Positions 1 through 7,547 are shown, counted from the first letter of the stretch. The stretch: 32,934 bases of DNA from JALYSX01 sp036510515 (GCA_036510515.1 DATCDS010000147.1:1-32934), one strand, 5' to 3'. A program made the numbers and translations. The notes: generated by a model from the letters alone, not told the origin.

Positions 1-2
1 AG

Positions 3-140
3 CTGTCTCTCGAAGTCGAGAAATCGATCGTTCCGCCCGAAAAAGTGGGGGCGGGAGCGAAAATAACGGGAGAGATTATCAAGAATGCCGCTACCATCAC
101 AGCCCGGCGCTTTTATGACCGTAGATCAGAGTTGCCCTAA
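3..140 (+). CDS. Possible C-terminal end of a protein cut by the window edge
   Basis: The third forward frame is open from the window edge to a TAA at 138-140 and reads as 45 residues that look protein-like, with segments such as LSLEVEKSIVPPEK and ITARRFYDRRSELP. I do not recognise the family. Third-position GC is lower than in the firm genes of this window, so it could be a chance frame. The bases upstream of the window would settle it. Confidence 0.3.
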   Translation: MSLEVEKSIVPPEKVGAGAKITGEIIKNAATITARRFYDRRSELP

Positions 141-306
141 CCTCTCTTTCCAATTCTTGGCGCGGTAGCCATAGGCTGTCACTCGTGCGAGCACTGATAA
201 AGAAGGACCCTTCGCGAGTTCTTCACGATGTCTGCGCACCGCATCGCTATGCTCGAGGAAAAAGGAGCTTTTCCACATCCAACTCTAGGAAGAGGGGAGC
301 CACATC
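141..306. other. Intergenic leader of the BON/adh/xfp/ackA cluster
   Basis: No credible gene. The one clear element is the Shine-Dalgarno sequence GAGGGGAG at 292-299, seven bases before the ATG at 307. I looked for FNR-type (TTGAT-N4-ATCAA) sites, expected if the cluster were oxygen-regulated in the enterobacterial manner, and found none. No convincing -35/-10 pair was identified. Confidence 0.4.
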
Positions 307-966
307 ATGACCACCATGCATGTCACCAACGAAGACCTTCGCGATGAAGTCCTTACCGAACTCGATCTCGATCCCAGCGTGGCGTCGGAACACGTTGCGG
401 TCACCGCCGAAGGTGGCGTCGTGACGCTTAGCGGAACGGTTCCGACCTTCTTCGAGAAGTGGGCTGCCGAGGGCGCGGCCAAACGCGTGAAGGGCGTCAA
501 AGCCGTCGTCGAGCGACTCGATGTCGACCTGGTCTCGGGGCACCTACGCGACGACGCGGACATAGCGCGAGCGGTCGTCGACGCGCTGGCTTGGGACGTC
601 ACGCTACCGCCGACGATTCAAGCCATGGTGCGGGACGGCCACGTGACGCTCGAAGGATACGTATCGTGGTACTACCAGCGCTACAATGCGGCGACTACGG
701 TGCGCCGCATCAAAGGCGTGCGCGGCCTTTCGAATCAGATCGCCATCAAGGCGCCCGTGGGTGCGACCAACGTCCTTACGAACATCGAAGCGGTGTTCGA
801 GCGGGACGCGTTGCTCGACGCGGCAGGTATCGAGGTCGAGGCGGAAGGTCCGAAGGTCATCCTGAAGGGTAGCGTTCGCAGCTGGTTCGAACGTGCCGAG
901 GCCACGCGGGCCGCCTGGTCGGTTCCCGGCGTGAGCGCCGTCGACAACCGGCTCGTGGTCTTTTAG
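307..966 (+). CDS. BON-domain protein with three tandem BON repeats
   Basis: The 219-residue protein is made of three consecutive BON modules, at about residues 8-75, 82-149 and 152-219. Each has the VTLSGTV / VTLEGYV / VILKGSV strand followed by a helix and a G(V)xxVxNxL-type end (GVKAVVERL, GVRGLSNQI, GVSAVDNRL). BON domains are associated with membranes or phospholipid and occur in osmotic-stress proteins such as OsmY. No signal peptide is visible, so this copy is probably cytoplasmic or peripheral to the membrane. The start is set by GAGGGGAG seven bases upstream; the ATG at 316 is an alternative. It is followed after 7 bp by the alcohol dehydrogenase, so it is probably the first gene of the operon. 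Multi-BON proteins commonly lie beside universal stress and fermentation genes, as here. Confidence 0.9.
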   Translation: MTTMHVTNEDLRDEVLTELDLDPSVASEHVAVTAEGGVVTLSGTVPTFFEKWAAEGAAKRVKGVKAVVERLDVDLVSGHLRDDADIARAVVDALAWDVTLPPTIQAMVRDGHVTLEGYVSWYYQRYNAATTVRRIKGVRGLSNQIAIKAPVGATNVLTNIEAVFERDALLDAAGIEVEAEGPKVILKGSVRSWFERAEATRAAWSVPGVSAVDNRLVVF

Positions 967-973
967 TCTAACC

Positions 974-2017
974 GTGCGCGCGTTCGTCATGGAGGGGATC
1001 GGTCGCACGGCTTTCGCGGGGAAAGCCGTTCCGGTTCCCGGCGCGCGAGATGCGATCGTCAAGACCACCCACGCGTTGATCTGCACGTCGGACACGCATA
1101 CGGTGCGCGGTGCGATCGGGGATCGTTCGAATCTTACGCTCGGGCACGAAGCGGTCGGTACCGTGAGTGCGATCGGTTCGGACGTCGTCCAATTCGCGGT
1201 CGGCGATCGCGTCGTCGTTGGCGCGATCACGCCGGACTGGGGAGACCTGGCCGCGCAGGGCGGGCATCCGTCGCAGTCCGGTCAACCGCTGGGCGGATGG
1301 AAGTTCGCCAACGTCAAGGACGGCGTCTTCGCCGACTTCTTCCATGTGAACCAGGCGGATGCGAATATGGCACGCATTCCGGCGGACGTCTCGAGCGAGT
1401 CCGCGGTCTATTGCTCCGACATGATGTCCACGGGTTTTGCGGGCGCAGAAAACGGCGATATCCCGGTCGGCGGCACGGTCGCCGTCTTCGCCGTCGGCCC
1501 CGTTGGTCTGATGGCCGTCGCGGGGGCGCGCATGCTCGGCGCGGGTCTCATCGTCGCAGTGGACGCCAACCCGGAACGGTTAGAACTCGCACGCCACTTC
1601 GGAGCGGACGTGACCATCGACGTGCGTCTCGAGGATCCCGTCGCAAGGATCGTCGCCCTCACCGGTGGCGTGGATTGCGCGATCGAGGCGCTGGGCAACG
1701 ACGAGGCCTTCGGCAACTGCGTTCGCTCGACGCGCGCGGGAGGGACCATTTCCAACGTCGGTTATCACGGCAGCGGCGAGTTCGTCCGTATACCGCGCGA
1801 GGCGTGGGGCGTCGGAATGGCCGAGAAGACGATCCGCACGGCGCTCTGTCCGGGCGGTCGCCTGCGTCTCGAACGATTGCTGCGTCTATTGGAGGGGAAG
1901 CGCATCGATCCGACACCGCTGACGACGCACCGCTTCGCATTCGACGAGATGGCCAAGGCTTTTGCGATGATGGACGCAAAGAGCGACGGCGTGATCAAGC
2001 CGCTGATCACGTTCTAA
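974..2017 (+). CDS. Zinc-dependent secondary-alcohol-type dehydrogenase
   Basis: A 347-residue medium-chain dehydrogenase that lines up along its length with the clostridial isopropanol dehydrogenase (shared segments include TSDTHTV, LGHEAVG, GWKFANVKDGVF, YHGSGE, CPGGRLR). The catalytic zinc ligands are present as Cys37, His58 with Glu59, and Asp149. The lobe-type structural zinc cysteines of horse-liver-type enzymes are absent, as is usual for this subfamily. The Rossmann turn is AVGPVG at 173-178. Asp197 sits where the NADP-dependent clostridial enzyme has Gly198, and Asn199 where it has Arg200, which predicts NAD rather than NADP preference (inference). It starts at GTG 974 without a Shine-Dalgarno, 7 bp after the BON stop, so translation is probably coupled. 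The xfp start lies 1 bp after its stop. Its role would be to reoxidise NADH by reducing a ketone or aldehyde, or the reverse. Confidence 0.88.
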   Translation: MRAFVMEGIGRTAFAGKAVPVPGARDAIVKTTHALICTSDTHTVRGAIGDRSNLTLGHEAVGTVSAIGSDVVQFAVGDRVVVGAITPDWGDLAAQGGHPSQSGQPLGGWKFANVKDGVFADFFHVNQADANMARIPADVSSESAVYCSDMMSTGFAGAENGDIPVGGTVAVFAVGPVGLMAVAGARMLGAGLIVAVDANPERLELARHFGADVTIDVRLEDPVARIVALTGGVDCAIEALGNDEAFGNCVRSTRAGGTISNVGYHGSGEFVRIPREAWGVGMAEKTIRTALCPGGRLRLERLLRLLEGKRIDPTPLTTHRFAFDEMAKAFAMMDAKSDGVIKPLITF

Positions 2018-2018
2018 G

Positions 2019-2753
2019 ATGGATGCGGAAGCGCTTCGATCCATCGATGCGTACTGGCGCGCTGCCAACTATCTTTCGGCCGGTCAGATCTATCTACTCG
2101 ACAATCCGCTGTTGCGGGAGCCCTTGCTGCCGGAACATATCAAGCCGCGCCCGTTGGGCCACTGGGGAACGACGCCGGGGTTGAACTTTATCTACGCGCA
2201 CATGAATCGTGCGATCCTCGCACACGATCTCGATGCGATCTATATCGCCGGCCCGGGACATGGCGGCCCGGCCGTGGTCGCGAACGCCTATCTTGAGGGC
2301 ACGTATAGCGAGATCTATCCGGACGTCTCACCCGACATCGCCGGGATGCGGCGCCTCTTCAAACAGTTCTCGTTCCCCGGCGGCATTCCGAGCCACGCCT
2401 CGCCGGAAACGCCCGGTTCGATCCACGAAGGCGGAGAGTTGGGATATTCGCTTCTGCACGCGTATGGTGCGGCGTTCGATAATCCCGACCTATTCGTGTG
2501 TTGCGTTATCGGTGACGGTGAAGCCGAGACCGGCGCACTGGCGACGAGTTGGCATTCCAATAAGTTCCTAAACCCGAAACGCGACGGTGCCGTGTTGCCG
2601 ATTCTTCATCTGAACGGCTACAAGATCGCTGGACCGACGGTGCTCGCGCGCATTCCGCAGGCAGAGTTGCGCGACTTGCTTCGCGGCTATGGGTACGAGC
2701 CGCATTTCGTCGAGGGCGAGGATCCCGCAACCATGCATCGCGCGATGGCATAG
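2019..2753 (+). CDS. xfp: Phosphoketolase, N-terminal part, ended by an in-frame TAG
   Basis: The N-terminal 244 residues of a xylulose-5-phosphate/fructose-6-phosphate phosphoketolase, a thiamine-diphosphate enzyme that makes acetyl phosphate. Family signatures are intact: GHWG (His48), GPGHGG (His81), SHASPETPGSIHEGGELGY (126-143) and the cofactor motif GDGEAETG (165-172). The frame then meets TAG at 2751-2753 within a conserved helix (HRAMA-stop-TLDAVV) and continues in the same frame to 4376. A complete family member has about 790 residues; the two pieces plus the stop total 786 codons, so nothing else is missing. This is one gene split by a nonsense codon, either a real mutation or a read/assembly error. 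It starts 1 bp after the adh stop with no Shine-Dalgarno, suggesting coupled translation. Confidence 0.9.
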   Translation: MDAEALRSIDAYWRAANYLSAGQIYLLDNPLLREPLLPEHIKPRPLGHWGTTPGLNFIYAHMNRAILAHDLDAIYIAGPGHGGPAVVANAYLEGTYSEIYPDVSPDIAGMRRLFKQFSFPGGIPSHASPETPGSIHEGGELGYSLLHAYGAAFDNPDLFVCCVIGDGEAETGALATSWHSNKFLNPKRDGAVLPILHLNGYKIAGPTVLARIPQAELRDLLRGYGYEPHFVEGEDPATMHRAMA

Positions 2754-2765
2754 ACGCTCGACGCG

Positions 2766-4376
2766 GTGGTCGCGGAGATCCACGCCATTCAAGAGCGAGC
2801 GAGAACGGGTTCGGAGCGGCCCCAACGGCCTCGTTGGCCCGCGATCGTGCTGGTAACGCCAAAGGGATGGACCGGACCCAAGATCGTGGACGGCAAGCCG
2901 GTCGAGGGAAGCTGGCGCTCGCACCAGGTCCCCATTCCCGACGTAAGGACCGACGACGAGCATCGCCGCCTATTCGAATCCTGGATGAAATCGTATCGAC
3001 CGGAGGAGCTGTTCGACGCGTCGGGCGCGCTCGCCGTCGAGCTCCGCGCCCTCGCACCGCGCGGCGTCCGACGCATGAGCGCCAATCCTCACGCGAACGG
3101 CGGCAGCCTCTTGCGCGACCTGATCGTTCCAGACTTTCGGGCGTACGCGGTCGAGGTACCCGAGCCCGGAACGGTCACCGCCGAAAGCACGCGCGCCGTG
3201 GGATGCCTGCTGCGCGACATCCTCGCGACGAATCGCGACAACTTCCGAGTCTTCGGACCCGACGAAACGACCTCGAATCGGCTCGACGCCGTCTTCGAAG
3301 TGACGGATCGGACGTCGATGGCCGCGGTATTGCCGACCGACGAGAGCGTGGGGCCGGACGGGCGCGTGATGGAAGTTCTGAGCGAGCACATGTGTCAGGG
3401 GTTACTCGAAGGCTATCTGCTGACCGGGCGGCACGGTTTCTTCTCGTGCTACGAGGCCTTCACGCATATCGTCGACTCGATGTTCAACCAGCATGCGAAA
3501 TGGCTTAAGGTGGCGCGTTGCTTGCCGTGGCGCCGGCCTATCGCATCGCTGACGTATCTCCTGACCTCCCACGTCTGGCGCCAAGACAACAACGGATTCA
3601 GCCACCAGGATCCCGGGTTCATCGATCACTTCATCAACAAGAAGGCCGACGTCGTCCGCGTCTATCTGCCGCCCGACGCAAATACTCTGCTCGCGATCTC
3701 CGACCATTGCCTGCGAAGCCGCAACTACGTGAACGTCATCGTCGCGGGCAAACAGCCCGAGCTTCAGTGGCTCGACATCGAAGCGGCAATCGAGCACTGC
3801 CGCAAGGGCCTGGGCATCTGGCATTGGGCGAGCACCGACGCGGGCGCAGAACCCGACATCGTCATGGCGTGTGCTGGTGACGTGCCGACCCTCGAAACGC
3901 TGGCTGCCGTCGAGTTCCTTCGTTCGATTTTTCCGGCGTTGAAGATCCGCGTGGTCAACGTCGTGGACCTGATGGCATTGGAGCCTTCGACCGTTCATCC
4001 GCACGGGCTCGACGATCCGGAGTTCGATTCGATTTTCACGAAGGACCGGCCGGTCATCTTTGCGTTCCACGGCTATCCGACGCTGATCCACCGGCTGACA
4101 TACCGGCGCACCAACCACGACAACTTCCACGTGCACGGATACAAGGAGGAGGGCACGACGACGACCCCCTTTCGTATGGCCGTACTGAACGAACTGGATC
4201 GCTATCACCTCGCCGGTGACGCCATCAATCGGCTCCCCGTGTCGGCGGAATGCGCGGCGGACGTCAGGCGCCGGATCGACGAGACGCTCGCAGAACACAA
4301 ACGCTACATCGAGTCGTTCGGCGACGATCCGCCCGAGATAAAGGATTGGAGGTGGCATGCGCATCCTGTGCTTTGA
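2766..4376 (+). CDS. xfp: Phosphoketolase, C-terminal part, same frame downstream of the TAG
   Basis: The remaining two thirds of the phosphoketolase, in the same frame as the upstream fragment. The real sequence resumes at codon 2754; GTG 2766 is only the first possible start and has no ribosome binding site. Family residues are present: SHQVP (His53 of this piece), FGPDETTSNRL (163-173), the glutamate of LLEGYLLTGRHG (Glu216) and NNGFSHQDPGF (His280), which match the histidines and glutamate lining the substrate site of bifidobacterial enzymes. There is no second stop or frameshift in 536 codons, so decay after the nonsense change, if real, is recent. Alone, this piece lacks the main diphosphate-binding region and could not be active. 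Its end overlaps ackA by 20 bp. Confidence 0.9.
   Translation: MVAEIHAIQERARTGSERPQRPRWPAIVLVTPKGWTGPKIVDGKPVEGSWRSHQVPIPDVRTDDEHRRLFESWMKSYRPEELFDASGALAVELRALAPRGVRRMSANPHANGGSLLRDLIVPDFRAYAVEVPEPGTVTAESTRAVGCLLRDILATNRDNFRVFGPDETTSNRLDAVFEVTDRTSMAAVLPTDESVGPDGRVMEVLSEHMCQGLLEGYLLTGRHGFFSCYEAFTHIVDSMFNQHAKWLKVARCLPWRRPIASLTYLLTSHVWRQDNNGFSHQDPGFIDHFINKKADVVRVYLPPDANTLLAISDHCLRSRNYVNVIVAGKQPELQWLDIEAAIEHCRKGLGIWHWASTDAGAEPDIVMACAGDVPTLETLAAVEFLRSIFPALKIRVVNVVDLMALEPSTVHPHGLDDPEFDSIFTKDRPVIFAFHGYPTLIHRLTYRRTNHDNFHVHGYKEEGTTTTPFRMAVLNELDRYHLAGDAINRLPVSAECAADVRRRIDETLAEHKRYIESFGDDPPEIKDWRWHAHPVL
4348..4353 (+). promoter_or_regulatory. Shine-Dalgarno of ackA inside the xfp end
   Basis: GGAGGT lies three bases before the ATG at 4357, within the last codons of xfp. 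It fixes the acetate kinase start and implies that ackA can be translated even if ribosomes stop early in xfp. Confidence 0.7.
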
Positions 4377-5373
4377 CGTCGGCTCGTCGTCACTCAAGTA
4401 CGGTCTCTACGAGCCCGATGCCGTCGACGTTACGGTTCTTCGCAAGGGCTCGCGCGACGCCGTCCTGGGCGCACGTGCGGTGACGGCGGTCGCATCCATC
4501 CGGAGCGAGCTCGACGGCCAGCAAATCGACGCGATCGGTCACCGGGTCGTCTTTGCCGGCCGAGGCGCGCCGCCGGCGGTCTTGGCGACGGCTGAGATGT
4601 TACGCGAATTACGCGACTACGAGCCGCGCTTTCCGTTACATCTGCCCTCCCAACGCTCGCTCATCGACGCGACCTTAACGGCGTTCCTAGGCGTGCCGAC
4701 GGCCATCTGTCCCGACACCGCGTTTCACCGAGACCTTCCGGCCGTCGCCCGCCGCTATCCGCTCCCCGATCTTCCGGACGGGGCTATCGAACGCATCGGC
4801 TTCCACGGTCTCTCGTTCGACTACATCTTCAACCGCGAACCCGCCCTTTGGAACGGGCGCACGATCGTCGCGCATTTGGGTGCCGGTGCGAGTCTGTGCG
4901 GCGTACGCGACGGACGCGCCCTCGAGACGACGATGGGTTGCAGCGTTCTCGGAGGCGTGATCATGGCGACCCGGCCGGGGGATCTGGATCCCGGCGCGAT
5001 TTTGGAATTGTTGCGACGTGGGCATAGCGTGGACGAGGTACGCGCGATCTGTTACGGCGAGTCCGGCTGGAAGGCCATCTCCGGCGGCACGACCGATATG
5101 CGAACGCTTCTCGAACGCGAAGCCTCCGACTCTCGTGCGCGCGATGCCGTGGAATCGTTTATCTATTCGTGCGTCAAGGAGGCGGGAGCGACGATCGCCG
5201 CGCTCGGGGGACTCGACACGCTGGTCTTTACCGGCGGCATCGGCGAGGCCGCGCCGACGATCCGCAACCGCATCGCCGACGGTCTCGCATTCGCCGGTCC
5301 CATCCGCGTTCGAGTCGTGAACACCGATGAGAACGCGGCGATCGCGCGGCGAACGTGGGCGCTATTAGATTAG
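4357..5373 (+). CDS. ackA: Acetate kinase family protein
   Basis: A 338-residue ASKHA-fold kinase, shorter than the usual ~400 residues of acetate kinase. It would convert acetyl phosphate, the phosphoketolase product, and ADP to acetate and ATP. Motifs: DVGSSSLKY (7-15, normally N-x-G-S-S-S), GHRVVFAGR, PDTAFHRDLP (catalytic Asp region), IGFHGLS, HLGAGASLC, MGCSVLGGVIMATRPGDLDPG and FTGGIGE. Departures from the textbook enzyme are Asp7 in place of Asn7, and GLSFDY where GTSHKY is normal. These and the length put it in a compact branch often found next to phosphoketolase. Acetate kinase activity is the likely role but other acyl phosphates cannot be excluded. It overlaps xfp by 20 bp. Confidence 0.85.
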   Translation: MRILCFDVGSSSLKYGLYEPDAVDVTVLRKGSRDAVLGARAVTAVASIRSELDGQQIDAIGHRVVFAGRGAPPAVLATAEMLRELRDYEPRFPLHLPSQRSLIDATLTAFLGVPTAICPDTAFHRDLPAVARRYPLPDLPDGAIERIGFHGLSFDYIFNREPALWNGRTIVAHLGAGASLCGVRDGRALETTMGCSVLGGVIMATRPGDLDPGAILELLRRGHSVDEVRAICYGESGWKAISGGTTDMRTLLEREASDSRARDAVESFIYSCVKEAGATIAALGGLDTLVFTGGIGEAAPTIRNRIADGLAFAGPIRVRVVNTDENAAIARRTWALLD

Positions 5374-5378
5374 CGGCG

Positions 5379-5516
5379 TCATAGGCGCGTCATCGATGAG
5401 GTGCCGGGGTTAATGTCGGAGGCGAGCCGATTGACGAAGTCGACCAGCGATCGTCGTGCGATGCGCTTTCCGAAGGCCGCATCGAAAACTTTTGTAGCGG
5501 CGCGAATGGTCGTCAT
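5379..5516 (-). CDS. Possible 45-residue leaderless small protein
   Basis: Reads 45 codons from ATG 5514-5516 to a TGA at 5379-5381: a basic, soluble peptide with segments TKVFDAAFGKR and LVDFVNRLASDINPG. The family is unknown to me. The reason to take it seriously is the hexamer TACAAT at 5523-5528, six bases before the ATG with no Shine-Dalgarno, the same arrangement seen at about nine other starts in this window. It is convergent with ackA, only 5 bp from its stop. A chance frame is still possible. Confidence 0.45.
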   Translation of the reverse strand: MTTIRAATKVFDAAFGKRIARRSLVDFVNRLASDINPGTSSMTRL

Positions 5517-5522
5517 ACGATC

Positions 5523-5528
5523 ATTGTA
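5523..5528 (-). promoter_or_regulatory. Leaderless -10 (TACAAT) for the 45-residue ORF
   Basis: TACAAT, one base from TATAAT, ends six bases before ATG 5516 on the minus strand. No good -35 box was found at 16-18 bp. Confidence 0.4.
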
Positions 5529-5742
5529 CCGTGCAATCGTGCGCTCACTCGCGAACCGCCTTCGCGCGTCATACGGGCCCGACGCGACGCCGCCCGCAAA
5601 CGTAGGCGCTCGGAAGTGCTGCGGGGACCCGTCCGCACGATAACAATCTGCCGTCCTGGCCCGAGGAATGCGCCGCGAACCCGCGTTCACCAAACCTTCT
5701 CAAATCGGCCGATCGGTTCGCCGAGGCTTCTTGCGGACCGCG

Positions 5743-5748
5743 TACGCT
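5743..5748 (+). promoter_or_regulatory. Leaderless -10 (TACGCT) for the cytochrome gene
   Basis: TACGCT is followed by six bases and then ATG 5755. There is no Shine-Dalgarno, so transcription probably begins at or next to the start codon. No -35 match stands out. Confidence 0.45.
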
Positions 5749-5754
5749 TGTCAC

Positions 5755-6258
5755 ATGTTGCTTCGAATAGCCCTCTGCATAGGCGGTATTGTCGTTGCGA
5801 TGGCAGCGATGGGCGAAACGTACCTAACGCCGGCCGAGGCAAACGCCGACCCACTCGTAGCACGCGGAAAATACCTCGTCGTTATCGGAGCATGTAACGA
5901 TTGCCACACACCGGGTTGGCGCGAGAGCGATGGACTCACCGCGGTCGGAAAATGGATGGTCGGAAGTAACGTCGGCCTGCGAGATGCCTGGGGCACTTCA
6001 TACCCGGCAAACGTCCGGCTATGGTTCTCGCACATCACCGAAGCCGAGTGGCTCAACGAAGTTCGCACGCGCGGTGGCCGAATGCAGTGGCACGATCTGC
6101 GCGGCCTCACGACGCGCGATCAGCGTTCCATCTATCGATTCATCCGATACCTCGGACCCAAGGGCTCCTTGACGCCGGATGAAGTGCCGTCCGGCCTTGA
6201 GCCGACAACCCCATATATCGATCTTCGCCTGCACGTCCCGGCGCCTAGACGCCACTAA
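5755..6258 (+). CDS. Secreted one-haem cytochrome c
   Basis: A 167-residue protein starting with a signal peptide (MLLRIALCIGGIVVAMAAMG, cleavage somewhere around residues 20-32), followed by GKYLVVIGACNDCHTPGW, where Cys47, Cys50 and His51 form the haem c attachment site. The likely sixth ligand is Met110 in RGGRMQWHDL. The C-terminal RDQRSIYRFIRYLGP helix is typical of class I cytochromes c. The frame is open 87 bp further upstream, but the signal peptide and the leaderless promoter favour ATG 5755. It should act in the periplasm as an electron carrier; its partner oxidase or dehydrogenase is not in the window. It is followed after 11 bp by the UspA gene and is probably cotranscribed with it. 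Confidence 0.85.
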   Translation: MLLRIALCIGGIVVAMAAMGETYLTPAEANADPLVARGKYLVVIGACNDCHTPGWRESDGLTAVGKWMVGSNVGLRDAWGTSYPANVRLWFSHITEAEWLNEVRTRGGRMQWHDLRGLTTRDQRSIYRFIRYLGPKGSLTPDEVPSGLEPTTPYIDLRLHVPAPRRH

Positions 6259-6269
6259 AGGAGCCTCAC

Positions 6270-6782
6270 ATGTTCAAACACGTTCTGGTCGCAGTCGATT
6301 ATTCAGACTGCGCCTTCAACGCCCTCGAAATCGCTGCCGATTTGGCCATATCCCAGCACGCGGCGTTCGACATCCTGACCGTCATCGACCCGATGCAAGC
6401 CGTCCCTCCCGTCGGCGATCCATATGGCGCGATGCAACCCTGGCTCGGCGCGCTCAATGACGACGCCGTTAAGCTGCTCGACGACTCTACCGCTGCAGTG
6501 CAAAAAACGGGCTTGACGGTCAAGAAAACACTGCTCGACGGGCCGCCGGCAGCCACCATCGTCGAGTTCGCGCAACGGATTTCCGCCGATCTCATCGTGA
6601 TCGGTAGTCACGGGCGCAAAGGCCTGTCACGAATGATGCTCGGCAGCGTTGCCGAGAGCGTGATGCGCGATGCACGGTGCCCGGTACTCGTCGTTCACGA
6701 TTCTTCCAAAGCGTCGAGCAACGCGAAACGTCCGGACGACCACTCCAGCAAGGCGTCGACGGCCCCTGCCGCGGCACGATAG
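6270..6782 (+). CDS. UspA-family universal stress protein
   Basis: A 170-residue single-domain Usp protein. It begins MFKHVLVAVDYSDCA, with the Asp of the ATP site, and has the nucleotide-binding signature GSHGRKGLSRMMLGSVAESV (G-2x-G-9x-G-S) near residues 112-131, so it should bind ATP. A charged, Ser/Lys/Ala-rich tail of about 25 residues follows the domain and looks disordered. AAGGAG lies 5 bp before the ATG. Its position behind the cytochrome and close to phosphoketolase and acetate kinase fits the common grouping of Usp genes with oxygen-limitation or energy-stress operons. Confidence 0.92.
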   Translation: MFKHVLVAVDYSDCAFNALEIAADLAISQHAAFDILTVIDPMQAVPPVGDPYGAMQPWLGALNDDAVKLLDDSTAAVQKTGLTVKKTLLDGPPAATIVEFAQRISADLIVIGSHGRKGLSRMMLGSVAESVMRDARCPVLVVHDSSKASSNAKRPDDHSSKASTAPAAAR

Positions 6783-6956
6783 CCGTCTTCGTTTTGTCGC
6801 CGAACCTACTGGGCGGTTTCGGCCGCGCGAGCGGGCACGACCATCACGGGTTGTGTGGGCCAAGCGAACGATCGCGGCCGCGGCGGCCCCCGTAGAAGGT
6901 GGCCCGTGGGTTCGAGCCCATATCCGCGAGCGACCGACTTGGGCCTCACCCCGTCG

Positions 6957-7547
6957 CTAGACCGGCGCGAGCCTCTCAAATGCATTGGCGAACAGTTCGT
7001 CGACGTAGACGTACATAGGGGCGTCGATGCGTTGGAGGCGCTCGCGGGTGGCGGGGGACCAGACCGAAGCGCTGTCGTTGGCTTCGACGTAGGCGCGCAG
7101 CGATTCGGCAAAATATTCGTCCAGCCCGGTGGCGGCATAGGGTGTGATGAAGGCCCGCGCCGCGGAGAAGAGCGCGCGAACGCGCGGATCGATACCCGAA
7201 CGGTAGACGCCGCCGCCGAGCGCGCAATCGAGCGCGTGTCCGAACAAATGCGCCACGGTCATCGGCGATCGCGAGCGCAAGTAAACGCAGCGTTCCTCGA
7301 CGACGAATAGGCCGGCGGGCGGCGCCGGCCAGGCATCGACGTCGACGCCCATTCGCGTTAACGCGATCGACGCGTGCGCGTACGACTCGCGCGGCGCGAG
7401 CAACACGATGCGAATGCCGCGCGAGTGTGCATAACGCAGGGCATCGTCGCCGAAACGGGCCAACGTTCCAAAAACGGCCAGCGCACCCAATCCGGGCGAC
7501 CCGCGTGAATCGAGCAGGCGTTCGGCGGAAGAAAGCGCGCAATCCAT
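6957..7547 (-). CDS. Zincin-like protein with a degenerate active site
   Basis: A 196-residue soluble protein whose centre (VVEERCVYLRSRSPMTVAHLFGHALD, about 82-107) resembles the helix of HExxH metallopeptidases of the anthrax lethal-factor C-terminal (ATLF-like) type, with DEYFAESLRAYVE (143-155) offering the third ligand Glu. The motif reads HLFGH instead of HExGH: the two metal-binding histidines (100, 104) are kept but the catalytic glutamate is leucine. Hydrolytic activity is therefore doubtful; metal binding or a scaffold role is possible. No signal peptide. The start is uncertain: the frame extends to TTG 7664, and TTG 7589 has TATTCT eight bases upstream. The gene is divergent from the FMN reductase. 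I give the family by motif only. Confidence 0.65.
   Translation of the reverse strand: MDCALSSAERLLDSRGSPGLGALAVFGTLARFGDDALRYAHSRGIRIVLLAPRESYAHASIALTRMGVDVDAWPAPPAGLFVVEERCVYLRSRSPMTVAHLFGHALDCALGGGVYRSGIDPRVRALFSAARAFITPYAATGLDEYFAESLRAYVEANDSASVWSPATRERLQRIDAPMYVYVDELFANAFERLAPV

Larger units (their letters stand above)
5374..5754. other. 381-bp gap between ackA and the cytochrome gene
   Basis: Several overlapping frames are open here on both strands, but most have no start signal or recognisable sequence. The one supported item is the short minus-strand gene at 5379-5516. The rest (5529-5742) shows no gene; the leaderless promoter of the cytochrome gene lies at its right end. Confidence 0.4.

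Noticed and set aside
228..347. 39-codon frame MSAHRIAMLEEKGAFPHP and onward before the BON gene
   Set aside because: It overlaps the BON start in another frame, has no ribosome site of its own and turns into His/Arg-rich shadow sequence.
2751..2753. TAG in xfp read as a sense codon by genetic-code change
   Set aside because: Several intact genes here end in TAG (BON, acetate kinase, macroglobulin, metallothionein, multicopper oxidase), so TAG is a normal stop.
6906..6921. tRNA T-arm-like sequence (GTGGGTTCGAGCCCAT) in the gap after the Usp gene
   Set aside because: Taking the T loop as TTCGAGC leaves only two of five stem pairs, and no acceptor, D or anticodon arms can be built around it on either strand. 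It is a short hairpin at most.
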